Positions 17,707 to 27,335 of a DNA stretch of 64,000 bases are shown here, piece after piece. The position numbers and the translations under genes are program-made. The number at the start of each line of letters is the position of its first letter. Position 1 is the stretch's first letter. Below the pieces are notes generated by a model, which did no database searches, was not told the DNA's origin, and saw nothing but the letters and a program-made list of their open reading frames with translations. The stretch is taken from assembly GCF_007988945.1 (NCBI RefSeq), contig NZ_BJVC01000001.1, positions 372,001 to 436,000 on the forward strand, written 5' to 3'. The stretch is from Swaminathania salitolerans. Lineage in GTDB: Bacteria; Pseudomonadota; Alphaproteobacteria; Acetobacterales; Acetobacteraceae.

Positions 17707-18510
17707 ATGCGGCGCAAGCCGCGCCGTGCCGCGGCGCGCCAGCGTGAAGAGACGGCGTCGCTCGATACGCAATACCGCTACGAGGTGCGGCAGGGGCTCG
17801 TTTCCACCATCGGGTGGGATCTGAGTCCGGCGCTCTCCAAACTGGTGCGCGAGCGTGGGCAGTCCAACCCCCGCAGCCGCCCGCCACGCCTCGAGGAGGG
17901 TCCCGATCTGCTCATGATGCGTCAGATCTGCGCGCGTTTCGTGCAGATACCGGGGCGCCATGTCGTATGCGTCACCCTTGCGGACAGGAAGGCGCCGGAT
18001 GCGTCTTTCGTCGAGGGATTGCAGCGTATATTTTCCGAAACGGGTTTCCCTCCCGGATGCCTCAAGCTGATGATTTATGAGGATCGTTTGATGGAGGAGC
18101 GCTGCGAGCGGGCGTATCAGCTCGCTCTTCTGCGCGACTGGGGGGTGGAACTGTGGCTGACCCGGTTCGGTCAGGACCAGTCGAGCCTCAGTCTGGTCCG
18201 CGAGCGCGCCGCATCGGGGCTGATCAACGGTGTGAGCTTCGATGCCTCTCTCGTTCTCATGCCCAATGCGGTATGGCATCCGATGGAGGAGCGGATGGAG
18301 AATACGGATGCGTTTCTCGACCCGGTCGCGATGCAGTTCGTGGCGGCGTCCTGCGCCGCGATCCGGGCTCTGGGGCTCAAGACCCATCTCGGTCGTATCG
18401 CCTCCTCAAGCCAGTGCGCTTTCGGCCTCGATGCCGAATTCGACGAGATTTCCGGCAGGTGCAGCGAGCTCGAGGGCATTGCGCAGAGCGACGGCCTGCC
18501 CTGCTGGTAA
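17707..18510 (+). CDS. Degenerate EAL-domain protein
   Basis: About 267 residues from ATG 17707 (an in-frame TTG at 17644 would add 21 residues). After a basic N-terminus (MRRKPRRAAARQR), the middle follows the EAL phosphodiesterase pattern. LKLMIYEDRLMEERC matches the segment before the dimer loop; GVELWLTRFGQDQSSLSLV matches the loop whose consensus is LDDFGTGYSSL; GLINGVSFDASLV stands where KIDRSFV is expected; and IRALGLKTHLGRI stands where the domain ends in AEGVE. The EAL signature, the DDFG acidic pair (here TRFG), the catalytic Lys and the final Glu are all missing. Hydrolysis of cyclic di-GMP is therefore very unlikely. It may bind the nucleotide, or act as a protein-interaction domain. 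It is soluble and lies upstream of hemA. Confidence 0.6.
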   Translation: MRRKPRRAAARQREETASLDTQYRYEVRQGLVSTIGWDLSPALSKLVRERGQSNPRSRPPRLEEGPDLLMMRQICARFVQIPGRHVVCVTLADRKAPDASFVEGLQRIFSETGFPPGCLKLMIYEDRLMEERCERAYQLALLRDWGVELWLTRFGQDQSSLSLVRERAASGLINGVSFDASLVLMPNAVWHPMEERMENTDAFLDPVAMQFVAASCAAIRALGLKTHLGRIASSSQCAFGLDAEFDEISGRCSELEGIAQSDGLPCW

Positions 18511-18651
18511 TGCAGGGCACTACCCCCGGGGACGGGGCGGTTGCACCGTGTCGGCAACGGGGACGGCCTTCCATCGATACGCTTAACGCGAGTTTAACTT
18601 GCTCTGGAACGTCCGGTGCTGTTCTGCGCTATGGGACCGAAGGAAAGGATC

Positions 18652-19878
18652 ATGTCGATGGCGAACGCCGAAGCGGTCTATGACCGGTTTTTCCAGACAG
18701 CGCTGGACGGTCTGAAAGCGGATGGGAGTTACAGGCATTTTGCCGAGCTCGAGCGGCATGCGGGCCAGTTCCCGCACGCCTATCACCATGGTCTTGGCCG
18801 GGACATCACGGTCTGGTGCTCGAACGACTATCTCGGCATGGGGCAGAATGCGGCCGTGCTCGAAGCGATGCATCAGAGCCTCGACCGCAGCGGCGCCGGC
18901 GCCGGAGGAACGCGCAACATCTCGGGGACGAATCACGAGCATGTCGCGCTTGAGCGGGAACTGGCGGCGCTTCACGGCAAGGAAGCGGCATTGCTCTTCA
19001 ACTCCGGCTATCTGTCGAACTGGGCGACTCTGGGCACGATCGCGGCACGCATGAAGGGATGCGTCGTCCTCTCGGACGCAGCCAATCATGCCTCGATGAT
19101 CGAGGGGATCCGTCATTCCCGCGCCGAGAAGATGATATTCCGTCACAACGACGTGGCCGATCTCGAGGAGAAACTGAAGGCGCTTCCGATCGATGCTCCC
19201 AAGATCATCGCCTTCGAATCGGTCTACTCGATGGATGGGGATATCGCGCCGATCGAGGAGATCTGCGATCTGGCCGATCGCTACAACGCGCTGACCTATC
19301 TCGATGAGGTGCATGCGGTGGGGCTCTATGGCCATCAGGGCGGCGGTGTTGCCGAGGAGCGCGGCATCGCCCATCGCCTGTCGGTCATCGAAGGGACGCT
19401 CGGCAAGGGCTTCGGCGTCGTGGGCGGCTATATCACGGGCAGCGCGGCCTTGTGCGACTTCGTCCGCTCCTTCGCATCCGGCTTCATCTTCTCCACCGCC
19501 CTGCCGCCCATGATCGCCGCGGGCGCGCTTGCGAGCATTCGTCATCTTCGCCAGAGCCAGAGCGAGCGGGCTGCGCATCGTCAGGCCGTTTCCTGGCTTC
19601 GGGAAAGCCTGGATCGGGCCGGAATCCCGCATCTCGCCAACCCGTCTCATATCGTGCCGGTCATGGTTGGCGATGCAGCGCAATGCCGGGCGCTGTCCGA
19701 CGCCCTCCTCCGGCGCTTCGGCCATTACATCCAGCCGATCAATTACCCGACCGTGCCCCGTGGTACCGAGCGCCTGCGCATCACGCCCGGGCCGATGCAC
19801 AAACGCGAGGATATCGCCTCGCTCGTGGATGCGCTCGCCGTGCTCTGGCGTGAGCACCGGCTGGCCGAAGCTGCCTGA
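18652..19878 (+). CDS. hemA: 5-aminolevulinate synthase
   Basis: 408 residues. ATG 18652 has GAAAGGA just upstream; ATG 18658 is a possible alternative. This PLP enzyme condenses glycine and succinyl-CoA to 5-aminolevulinate, the first step of tetrapyrrole synthesis in Alphaproteobacteria. The start, YDRFFQTALDGLKADGSYR, is typical of HemA and distinguishes it from the related 8-amino-7-oxononanoate and 2-amino-3-ketobutyrate enzymes. Other landmarks are WCSNDYLGMG, the glycine-rich GAGAGGTRNISGT, YLDEVHAVGLYG, and the PLP lysine in GTLGKGFG (about residue 251). Length fits the family. Its product feeds the siroheme synthase encoded 8 kb away. I see no sign that it is part of the polyketide pathway, although ALAS paralogues do occur in some such pathways. 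Confidence 0.93.
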   Translation: MSMANAEAVYDRFFQTALDGLKADGSYRHFAELERHAGQFPHAYHHGLGRDITVWCSNDYLGMGQNAAVLEAMHQSLDRSGAGAGGTRNISGTNHEHVALERELAALHGKEAALLFNSGYLSNWATLGTIAARMKGCVVLSDAANHASMIEGIRHSRAEKMIFRHNDVADLEEKLKALPIDAPKIIAFESVYSMDGDIAPIEEICDLADRYNALTYLDEVHAVGLYGHQGGGVAEERGIAHRLSVIEGTLGKGFGVVGGYITGSAALCDFVRSFASGFIFSTALPPMIAAGALASIRHLRQSQSERAAHRQAVSWLRESLDRAGIPHLANPSHIVPVMVGDAAQCRALSDALLRRFGHYIQPINYPTVPRGTERLRITPGPMHKREDIASLVDALAVLWREHRLAEAA

Positions 19879-20023
19879 GAGCCGAGGTCGCCCGAAAGCC
19901 GAAGCCGCCTGAGACAAGGCAGGCGCGACCGAGGGAAAACATGTCCTGCACATTGCCTCGGAGGAGAGGTTCGTTATAGGCATTCGGGCATAGCCCTCCC
20001 CCTTCACAGCGAGGAAGTGCCTC

Positions 20024-22513
20024 ATGACCCTCTGCCTCCAGGCGTTGTCACGGTGTTGCAGGATCGTTTTCCTGTCGCTGTTCGCGCTCGGTCTCTCCGT
20101 TTTCCTTCCGCCCGCAGCCCATGCGCAATCGGGCGATCCGGCATCGGCGCCGCATATTACGGCTGCCCAGGCGAAACAGCTCGCCTCGGTGCTGAATAAC
20201 GAGGCGAAGCGACGCGAATTTCTCACGACACTGCAGAACCTCACCCAGGCGCAGCAGGGAGGCACGCCCCCTGCCGCAGAGGGCGGAGCAGGCCCCAAGC
20301 TGAAGCCCGACGGTCTCGGCGCCGAGCTGCTCGGCAGCGCCGCGGATTGGGGGCAGGCGGCGAGCAAGCAGGCCCATACCCTGCTGCGGACCGTCGTGGA
20401 TGTCAGGGCGATCGGGCCCTGGTGGCGCCATATGAGAACCAATCCGGCAGACAGGGCGGAGTCGCTCAAGCTTCTGACGCGCGCCGTTCTGCTCGCTGTG
20501 ATCGCCACGCTTCTCTTTCTGGGGCTACGTCTGGCCCTGCGCGCGCCGCGCCATCGCATCGAGGCGATGGCCAGGGTCAGCGGACGCACGGCATTCGTCG
20601 AGGGTGAGGAAGATCGCGAGGCGGCCAGGGAAGCCGCTGACGAGGCGCATGAGGAAGGGCCAGCCCCCACCGCGCAGGAGGAGGAGGCGCAGGAGAAACA
20701 GCGCCTGTCCCGTCTGCGTCATCAGGGTGCTCTGGCACGACTGATGCTCGTTCTGCGCAGGCTGCCTTACGCGGCGCTGTGCTTCCTGCTCGATTGCCTG
20801 CCGATCCTCGCCGTCCCTTTCGTTGCGTTCGTCATGGTGCTGCTCGACCCCGACGGAGATGCGTTCACCACAGCGCTTCTGCGGGCGCTCAGCCTCACCG
20901 CGCTGATCGGCGGAGGGCTCATCATCGTCACGCGCGCCGTGCTCGCGCCCCGTCGTCCGTGGCTGCGTCTTGCGCTGCTGTCGGATTCTGCCGCGCTGTT
21001 TCTCTATGACTGGCTGAAGCTTCTGGTCATGACGACCTGTATCTCGGCTGCCGTACTCGAGACTCTCGACGATTGCGGTCTGCCCGGACGGGTGATCGAG
21101 GCCCTTCTCAAGATCCTGACGCTCGTCCTGCATCTGATGGTCGCGGTGATGATCGTACGCAGCCGTCCCCGGGTCATGCGTTTCTGCCACAGGGGCGACC
21201 GCAAGGGCTTCGGTGCCACCCTGCTGCATCTCTTCGGACGCGTCTGGTGGATCGTGGCCCTGTTCTTCGACATGGGATTGTGGCTGGTCTGGGCGGCGGA
21301 AATCCATCACGGCTATGCGGCCATCTGGACGCTTTTCCTGCGGAGTGCCGCAGCGCTCATCATCATGCGCCTCGTCAGTATCGTCCTGTACGGGCTGCTC
21401 GAGCGTCTTTTCAGAACCGCCCCGGACTGGGTGGCCCTGAGCGACGAGGCCCAGAAGCGTTTCACGCGCTATTACGGTCCGGCACAGCGTGTCACGGCGG
21501 TGGTCGTGACCGTTCTGACCCTGTTCGCTCTGGCGAGCGCCTGGGGAGCTCCGATCCGGGATCTGTTCGGTGCCGGCGGTGTCGGGTACAGGCTCGTTTC
21601 CTCGTCGATGACGGTTCTGGTGGCCTGTTTCCTGGGCGTTCTGGTCTGGGAAGCGACCAATATCATGGTCGAGCGCTATGCCCGGAAGGTCGCCGCCCTC
21701 GACGATGGCGAGACACGGGTGGCGCGGGTGCGCACCTTGCAGCCGATGATCCGCATCGTGCTCATGGTGGTGCTGGTGGCCGTGATCGGTCTGACCATTC
21801 TGAGCGAGATCGGTGTGAATGTGGCCCCGCTCCTTGCAGGCGCCTCCATTTTCGGCGTGGCGCTCGGATTCGGTTCCCAGAAACTCGTTCAGGACTTCAT
21901 CAACGGCATTTTCCTGCTGATGGAAAATGCCCTGACCGTCGGCGATGCCGTGACGCTCAACGGAACATACGGTGTCGTCGAGCATCTCTCCCTGCGCACG
22001 GTTCACGTGCGCGGGACGGACGGATCGATGAATATCTTCCCGTTCAGCGCGTTGGGCCAGATCATCAATTACAATCGTGATTTCGCACGCGCCATGATCG
22101 TGACCGAGACAGGATACGAGACGGATACGGACGATGTCGTGAAGGCCATCAACGATATCACGGCCGAGCTGCGCGCCGACGAGACGTTCGGCAAGCTCAT
22201 CATCGACGACTTCCAGCTCTGGGGCGTCGACTCGCTCAACCAGACCTCGGTTACCATCCGTGGCACCATTCCGACCATCACCTCCGGGCGTTGGCCGGTG
22301 CAGCGCGAATTCTATCGTCGTCTCAAGAAGACACTCGAGGCGAGAGGGATGCAGCTGCCTTATCCGACCCGTTATGTCGAACTCACGGGACTATCCGGTG
22401 CGATGCCCGGGAGCGGCGCAAGACAGAGTGCCGGTACGCGGTCGGAACCAGGGGAGGGCGCCCGTGCCGTCTCTCCGCCCGGCGGCAAGGAAACCGGCGA
22501 TCCGGAGGGATGA
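20024..22513 (+). CDS. MscS-family mechanosensitive ion channel
   Basis: 829 residues. The N-terminus is a signal peptide (hydrophobic core to about residue 30, cleavage near AHAQ). A periplasmic, partly charged region follows. There are then several transmembrane segments, interrupted by an acidic cytoplasmic loop around residues 185-225 (EGEEDREAAREAADEAHEE). The MscS core is at about 590-640: VNVAPLLAGASIFGVALGFG, then SQKLVQDFINGIFLLMENAL, followed by the beta domain (VGDAVTLNGTYGVVEHLSLR) and an alpha/beta end. The C-terminal tail is Gly/Pro-rich and low complexity. The channel would release small osmolytes on hypo-osmotic shock. Length is that of the large MscM/YbdG-like members. It is convergent with the histidine kinase, which ends 57 bp away. 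Confidence 0.9.
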   Translation: MTLCLQALSRCCRIVFLSLFALGLSVFLPPAAHAQSGDPASAPHITAAQAKQLASVLNNEAKRREFLTTLQNLTQAQQGGTPPAAEGGAGPKLKPDGLGAELLGSAADWGQAASKQAHTLLRTVVDVRAIGPWWRHMRTNPADRAESLKLLTRAVLLAVIATLLFLGLRLALRAPRHRIEAMARVSGRTAFVEGEEDREAAREAADEAHEEGPAPTAQEEEAQEKQRLSRLRHQGALARLMLVLRRLPYAALCFLLDCLPILAVPFVAFVMVLLDPDGDAFTTALLRALSLTALIGGGLIIVTRAVLAPRRPWLRLALLSDSAALFLYDWLKLLVMTTCISAAVLETLDDCGLPGRVIEALLKILTLVLHLMVAVMIVRSRPRVMRFCHRGDRKGFGATLLHLFGRVWWIVALFFDMGLWLVWAAEIHHGYAAIWTLFLRSAAALIIMRLVSIVLYGLLERLFRTAPDWVALSDEAQKRFTRYYGPAQRVTAVVVTVLTLFALASAWGAPIRDLFGAGGVGYRLVSSSMTVLVACFLGVLVWEATNIMVERYARKVAALDDGETRVARVRTLQPMIRIVLMVVLVAVIGLTILSEIGVNVAPLLAGASIFGVALGFGSQKLVQDFINGIFLLMENALTVGDAVTLNGTYGVVEHLSLRTVHVRGTDGSMNIFPFSALGQIINYNRDFARAMIVTETGYETDTDDVVKAINDITAELRADETFGKLIIDDFQLWGVDSLNQTSVTIRGTIPTITSGRWPVQREFYRRLKKTLEARGMQLPYPTRYVELTGLSGAMPGSGARQSAGTRSEPGEGARAVSPPGGKETGDPEG

Positions 22514-22569
22514 CCCCCGGCCCGCGGGCATGAGGCAGGGCGCCCGTCGCGCGGGCAATGTCTCCTGCG

Positions 22570-25500
22570 TCAGCCGCCTGCGCGCAGGGCGCCGCGCAGC
22601 TTTTCATCGAGCATTTGCGGCGTGAAGGGTTTCGGCAGGATATGGATCTTCTCCGGGATACCCTCCCGGTCGAAGATCGCCTGTTCGGCATATCCGGTGA
22701 TGAACAGCACGGCCAGACCGGGCCGGAGGCTGCGGGCCGCATCGGCGAGCTGCCGTCCGTTGAGCCCTCCCGGAAGGCCGACATCGGTAATCAGAAGGTC
22801 AAACAGGCGTTCCCGGTCGTTGAGCATGGCGAGCGCCGTCGCGCCGTCGGCCGCGTCCTGAACCACAGCCCCCCAGTCCTGCAACGTTTCCCGCACGGTA
22901 AATCGCAGGGTTTCCTCGTCATCCACCAGAAGAATCTGCAGCCTGTTCAGGTTCTCGTCGTTGCACGGGCGACGCGCCATGTCCTGTGGCGGTGCGATCG
23001 CGGCTTCATGACCGGGAAGCCATATCTGCACGGTCGTGCCCTCGCCGGGAGTTGAGGCGATACCGACGCGGCCGCCGGATTGCTGGGCAAAACCGTAGAT
23101 CATGCTCAGGCCGAGGCCCGTTCCCTTGCCGATGGGCTTGGTCGTGAAAAACGGATCGAACGCCCGGTCCATGATGTCGCTGCTCATCCCGACCCCCGTA
23201 TCGGTTACGGTCAGAACGAGATAGCGGCCCGCACGGAGCCCCCATTCCCGTGCCTGTCTCGCGCCGAGCAGGACCGCTGAGGTCGCGATCTGGAGATGCC
23301 CCCCATCGGGCATGGCATCCCGCGCATTGATCGAGAGATTCAGCAAGGCATTTTCGAGCTGGTTCGTATCGACGAGTGTGAGGCCGATTTCCGGGGCGAG
23401 TGCCAGCTCCAGAACGATGGCCGGTCCGACCGTGCCCTCGATCAGATCCTCCATTCCGACGATCAGCGTATTGATATCGGCAGGCTGGGGATCCAGCGTC
23501 TGTCGTCGGGAAAAGGCGAGAAGGCGGTGGGTGAGGGCCGCCGCCCGGTCCGTCGCAGCCTGTGCGGCCGAGATGTAGCGATCGAGACCGGAGAGGCGCC
23601 CCTGCTCGATCCTGCGCGACAGGAGGCCGAGTGCGCCGCCGATCCCGGCGAGGATATTGTTGAAATCATGGGCGAGCCCGCCCGTCAGCTGGCCGACCGC
23701 CTCCATTTTCTGCGACTGGCGGAGCTGCTCCTCGAGCGCGATACGGTCTGTGATATCCCGACCGATCAGATAGATATCGTCCCCCTCGCGCGATCCCGAC
23801 CAGTTGAAAATGTGCCAGGTTCCGTTCTGGTGAAGGAACCGCAGATCGACGCCCTGATCGAGGCGGTTCTCCCGCAGGAGACGCAGCGCCTCGGCCGCGC
23901 GGGGGCGATCCGCGGGATGAACGAAAAGCTCGAACTTGCTTCCGCTCCACTCCTGGACCTTGCGGCCGAAGCTTCTCTCCCAGCTCGGGTTGAGATAGCG
24001 CAGTCGGCCGTCCTGATCCGTCAGGGCGAGCAGATCGGCGCTGATGGCCCAGAGGCGATCGCGTTCGCGCGTGCGCCGTATGGCAAGCTCCTCGAGCGTC
24101 TCGTTCATGAGACGCAATGCTTCCTGCGCCCGCACCTGCCGTATGGCGGCCCAGCTCCGGTCGGCGACGGTCCGGACGAAGGCGAGCGTGATCTCGTCCC
24201 AGCGATGGCGATGGTCGAAATGGACGATCGCCACGGCCTGGAGTGCGCCGTTTTCCATGAGCGGCAGGTTCAGGAGTGCGGCGATGCCGAGTTTCGCGAA
24301 GGACTCCGCCTGTCGCGACGTCAGGGGATGGGTGGCGACATCCGCGATCGCGACGATTTCGCCCCGTTTGAGAGTGTCGATATAATCGCCGAAGGCGCGG
24401 AAGGCGTAGAGCCCCGAGATATCCGCCATCGAAGCGTCGCGTCTCCAGGCGTCGACCACATGGGCGAGTTCGCGGCCGCAATCCACATCGGCAAACCCCG
24501 CGCGGTCGGCTTCGATCGTTTCGCCCAGGATCTTCGCACAGAGGGAGAGGATCTCGGACTCGCTGTCGAGCGCACGCAGTCCCTCGCCGAGCTGGACGAG
24601 CGCTTCGCGCTTCAAAGTCTGGCGTTTATGCGCGTCGATATCGAGCAGAATGCCTGGAAAATGGCTGATATGTCCGCTTTTGTCGTAGGTACAGGCTCCG
24701 TTCGCCTCGACCCAGTGGCTGGCGCGCGCATCGTCGTCGAGAAGCCGGAACTCGCAGTGAAAACGGGTTCGATCCCTGAGGGCGCGGGAGAGTGCGGAGC
24801 GGACCCTGTTTCTGTCTTCCGGATCGATCCGACGCAACAGCGCCGTGAGGTCGATGCCATTGTTCAGACCGGCTGGAGAAATACCGAGTGTCAATGCCAT
24901 GCGCGCATCGCCGGTGATCCGCCGGATCCGCGGATCCCAGAGCCACATGCCGACGATCGTCCCGGCCTGGAGCGCGAGTTCGAGGCGTTCGTGTTCCTGA
25001 TTGGCGATCGTCATGTCGCGCGATACGCCGAGTATGCGCTCCGGTCTGCCATCGGCACCGAAAATCGGAGTGACGATCACGTCCCACAGGCGCATCCGCC
25101 CGTCCCGCGTTTCCAGATAGCTCTGGAAATGACTCGTCTCGCCGTTCCGGGCGGCGGCGATCGCATCCAGGCTCAGGGCGCGTCCACGTTCCTGCCAGAC
25201 ATCGGGCCAGAAAATGCCGACCATCTCCGCTGTCGAGCAGAGATCGAGCACGAGAAGAGCTCCCTGATTGACAAAGGTTATGATCCCTTCGAGATCGAGA
25301 ATCTTGACGCAGTCATTCGCGCTGACGAGCATCGAGTTGAGAAAGGCCTGGCTCGTCCGCAGGGCGAGACGGTCCTCATGCCCGAGATCGACCAGATTGC
25401 CCGTGCAGTTCTCGCCATGAGGCTGAACGCGCATGTTCACATGGACGATGCGGCCATCGGCGTGAACGAGACGCAGGCCCGAGGGGCCGATTCCGGTCAT

Positions 25501-26199
25501 CCAGCCGACGGCCGAAACATCCGGCCCGGGTCTTTCGTCCCTGTGGATCAGCTGGCGGAAATCACTCCAGGAAATCCCCTCGCGCAGGGCCGCGCGGTCG
25601 AGACCGCAAAGCGTCGCCATATGCGGGTCCCCCGTCATCCGGCCGCGCCGCTGATCCCAGAGAAAGAAACCCAGATTGGCGCGCTCGGGATCGAGAGGGG
25701 GGGCGTATTTGGGATAGGTAACGCTCAGACTGTCCCGGGCCACACCGCCTTGTGCCAGAGTGCCAGGCGCCAAAGTGCCGAGCGCCAGAGTGCCCTGGGC
25801 GCGAAGGATCCTGCATTGTCGAAGCGAGAGCGTGTCCGGCGGAGTGTCGATCGCGATCGCTCCCGCGATCTGGCCTGCGCTGCGGTCTTTCGCCTCTTCG
25901 TGGCACGGGAGGAGCGACCACCCCGCGCAGGGTTCGATCGCACAGGGTTCGATCGGGCAGGGTTCGATCGGCACATGCGACGCCGTTATATCGGCATTCA
26001 GCCGGGTCAGTGCGGCGGGAATAGGCTGGCCGGCAGATACGGGGACGGGAACCAGAGCGCTTCCTTCCGTCACGAACACGCAGAAGGTTCGCCCCGGAAA
26101 ACAGCATTCGAGCGTGTCGCGGATCGCAGCAGGAAACGGATTATCCGTCACCTCCTCGATCGTTCGGGCAGAGTCCCTGAGCGTCACCACGATTGCCAC
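22570..26199 (-). CDS. Multi-PAS/GAF hybrid sensor histidine kinase with receiver domain
   Basis: 1209 residues from GTG 26199, the only start available below an upstream in-frame stop. The N-terminal ~190 residues are poorly conserved and contain two short peptide repeats (IEPC units, GTLA units). They are followed by three PAS domains (about 190-290, 295-420, 425-550), a GAF domain (about 555-710), a fourth PAS (about 735-840), HisKA with the phosphoacceptor in GGLAHDFNN (His ~845), HATPase ([30 protein letters not shown]) and a C-terminal receiver (VDDEE, Asp ~1137 in LLITDVG, KPF). No transmembrane helix is visible, so it is probably cytoplasmic. The ligand is unknown. gno is 114 bp upstream on the same strand. 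No separate output regulator is adjacent, so the partner is elsewhere. Confidence 0.9.
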   Translation of the reverse strand: MAIVVTLRDSARTIEEVTDNPFPAAIRDTLECCFPGRTFCVFVTEGSALVPVPVSAGQPIPAALTRLNADITASHVPIEPCPIEPCAIEPCAGWSLLPCHEEAKDRSAGQIAGAIAIDTPPDTLSLRQCRILRAQGTLALGTLAPGTLAQGGVARDSLSVTYPKYAPPLDPERANLGFFLWDQRRGRMTGDPHMATLCGLDRAALREGISWSDFRQLIHRDERPGPDVSAVGWMTGIGPSGLRLVHADGRIVHVNMRVQPHGENCTGNLVDLGHEDRLALRTSQAFLNSMLVSANDCVKILDLEGIITFVNQGALLVLDLCSTAEMVGIFWPDVWQERGRALSLDAIAAARNGETSHFQSYLETRDGRMRLWDVIVTPIFGADGRPERILGVSRDMTIANQEHERLELALQAGTIVGMWLWDPRIRRITGDARMALTLGISPAGLNNGIDLTALLRRIDPEDRNRVRSALSRALRDRTRFHCEFRLLDDDARASHWVEANGACTYDKSGHISHFPGILLDIDAHKRQTLKREALVQLGEGLRALDSESEILSLCAKILGETIEADRAGFADVDCGRELAHVVDAWRRDASMADISGLYAFRAFGDYIDTLKRGEIVAIADVATHPLTSRQAESFAKLGIAALLNLPLMENGALQAVAIVHFDHRHRWDEITLAFVRTVADRSWAAIRQVRAQEALRLMNETLEELAIRRTRERDRLWAISADLLALTDQDGRLRYLNPSWERSFGRKVQEWSGSKFELFVHPADRPRAAEALRLLRENRLDQGVDLRFLHQNGTWHIFNWSGSREGDDIYLIGRDITDRIALEEQLRQSQKMEAVGQLTGGLAHDFNNILAGIGGALGLLSRRIEQGRLSGLDRYISAAQAATDRAAALTHRLLAFSRRQTLDPQPADINTLIVGMEDLIEGTVGPAIVLELALAPEIGLTLVDTNQLENALLNLSINARDAMPDGGHLQIATSAVLLGARQAREWGLRAGRYLVLTVTDTGVGMSSDIMDRAFDPFFTTKPIGKGTGLGLSMIYGFAQQSGGRVGIASTPGEGTTVQIWLPGHEAAIAPPQDMARRPCNDENLNRLQILLVDDEETLRFTVRETLQDWGAVVQDAADGATALAMLNDRERLFDLLITDVGLPGGLNGRQLADAARSLRPGLAVLFITGYAEQAIFDREGIPEKIHILPKPFTPQMLDEKLRGALRAGG
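25750..25800 (-). repeat. 15-bp-type coding repeats (GTLA units) in kinase N-terminus
   Basis: Three or more imperfect units encode [18 protein letters not shown] within the histidine kinase. They lie between its N-terminal segment and the first PAS domain. Units vary by a few bases, which suggests old slippage or duplication. Confidence 0.6.
25931..25975 (-). repeat. 3 x 15-bp tandem repeat (IEPC units) in kinase N-terminus
   Basis: Three units starting GGTTCGATCG (25931-25945, 25946-25960, 25961-25975) encode a [15 protein letters not shown] series with regularly spaced cysteines. The first ten bases of each unit are identical, so the expansion is probably recent. Confidence 0.75.
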
Positions 26200-26312
26200 C
26201 CGTCGTTATGAGCCGGATCCTCGCTCTCGAAACAGGATGCCGGGAGAGCGGCCGATCAGAAGCTGTCATAACGTCCCGGCGGCGAGACGGTAAACAGGGA
26301 ATTTACTTTGTC

Positions 26313-27080
26313 TTAAACCGATGCCGTCAATCCGCCATCGACCGTCAGGATATGGCCGTTGACGAAGCTCGAGGCATCGGAAGCGAGAAAGAGCGCCGCG
26401 CCGATGAGTTCCTCGCTCCTGCCCCAGCGTGCGGCAGGGGTGCGCTTGCACAGCCATTCCGTGAATGCCGGATCGGCGACGAGGGCCGCATTCATCTCCG
26501 TCTCGAAATATCCCGGAGCGAGGCCGTTGATCTGCAACCCGTGTCGCGCCCAGTCGGTCGCCATTCCCTTCGTCAGCATTTTGACCGCGCCCTTCGTGGC
26601 GGTATAGGGCGCGATATTCGGTCGGGCGAGTTCGCTCTGGACCGAACAGATATTGATGATCTTGCCGCTCCCCCGGGAGATCATGCCTTTCGCGACCGCC
26701 TGGGCCACGAAGAACACGGCGTCGAGATTGGTGCGGATGAGCCTGTCCCATTCGGCGCGCGGAAAGCTTTCCAGCGGCGCTCGATGCTGTATCCCCGCAT
26801 TGTTGATGAGGATATCGATCGGCCCCTCCTGCGTCAGCCTGTCGATGCCGCTTCGTACGGCGTCCTGATCGGTGACGTCGAACGCGCAAGTCGAGGCTGC
26901 GATGCCCGACCCGCGCAATCCGGAACAGGCCTTCTCGAGTGCGTCCGGCGTCCTGCCATTGAGGATCACATGCGCCCCCGCTTCTCCCAGCCCCCGGGCG
27001 AGGGTCAGACCGAGCCCGCGTGAGGCGCCGGTGATCAGGGCGCGTCGCCCAGCGAGGGAAAACAGGGCCGGGTTGGACAT
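26313..27080 (-). CDS. gno: Gluconate 5-dehydrogenase / 5-keto-D-gluconate 5-reductase (SDR family)
   Basis: 255 residues, ATG 27080. This is a classical short-chain dehydrogenase with the NAD(P) motif TGASRGLG near residue 20, NNAG (INNAGIQHRAPLE), a catalytic Ser in ICSVQSELARP and YTATK. It ends with the family C-terminus SFVNGHILTVDGGLTASV. Long segments (ICSVQSELARPNIAPYTATKG, GMATDWARHGLQINGLAPGY) match my recollection of the Gluconobacter oxydans Gno enzyme almost word for word. That enzyme interconverts D-gluconate and 5-ketogluconate with NADP(H) in the cytoplasm. No dedicated transporter is adjacent. The histidine kinase follows on the same strand; cysG is divergent. Confidence 0.88.
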   Translation of the reverse strand: MSNPALFSLAGRRALITGASRGLGLTLARGLGEAGAHVILNGRTPDALEKACSGLRGSGIAASTCAFDVTDQDAVRSGIDRLTQEGPIDILINNAGIQHRAPLESFPRAEWDRLIRTNLDAVFFVAQAVAKGMISRGSGKIINICSVQSELARPNIAPYTATKGAVKMLTKGMATDWARHGLQINGLAPGYFETEMNAALVADPAFTEWLCKRTPAARWGRSEELIGAALFLASDASSFVNGHILTVDGGLTASV

Positions 27081-27176
27081 CGTGATGTTCCATCGTCTCG
27101 TTGCGGGAGGGCACGACCCTAACAGGGTGCATCGTTATGGCCATCCGACGTTTTCGTGTGAACTCTTGCAACGCCT

Positions 27177-27220
27177 CCCGACGCGACCCGACTGCCCCGG
27201 GGGAGTCGGGTCGCGTCGGG
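27177..27220 (+). promoter_or_regulatory. 17-bp perfect inverted repeat upstream of cysG
   Basis: CCCGACGCGACCCGACT (27177-27193) pairs exactly with AGTCGGGTCGCGTCGGG (27204-27220) around a 10-nt loop that can itself pair. It lies 115 bp before the cysG start, in the gno/cysG divergent region. No T-run follows, so it is not a standard terminator. It could be a leader attenuator or an operator for the sulfur-assimilation operon. Confidence 0.55.
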
Positions 27221-27227
27221 CGTGGCC

Positions 27228-27287
27228 CCCGGGGAGAAAGTCACCCGGGAAGAAAGTCGCCGGGGGAGAAAGTCACCGGGAGGAGGG
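27228..27287 (+). repeat. 16-bp tandem repeat, about 3.7 copies, before cysG
   Basis: The units are 27228-27243, 27244-27259 and 27260-27275 (each close to CCCGGGGAGAAAGTCA), followed by a decayed partial copy. They begin 7 bp after the 17-bp hairpin and end about 50 bp before cysG, so they are probably in its 5' leader or promoter. Each contains a purine-rich GGGGAGAAAG core. Confidence 0.7.
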
Positions 27288-27335
27288 ACGTCGTCCGGAC
27301 TTGGCGCGCGCGAAACGGCGCGTCATACAGACTCC

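Noticed and set aside
18652-19878. hemA-like gene as part of the polyketide pathway (C5N-forming ALAS)
   Set aside because: It has the full features of housekeeping alphaproteobacterial HemA. It is separated from the PKS by a transporter on the opposite strand and by the EAL-like gene, and no amide ligase is present.
23296-26211. 971-residue plus-strand open frame opposite the histidine kinase
   Set aside because: The opposite strand has complete PAS, GAF, HisKA, HATPase and receiver motifs. The antisense product has no known pattern.
27228-27287. CRISPR array at the 16-bp repeats before cysG
   Set aside because: The units are contiguous with no spacers, too short, and no cas genes are present.
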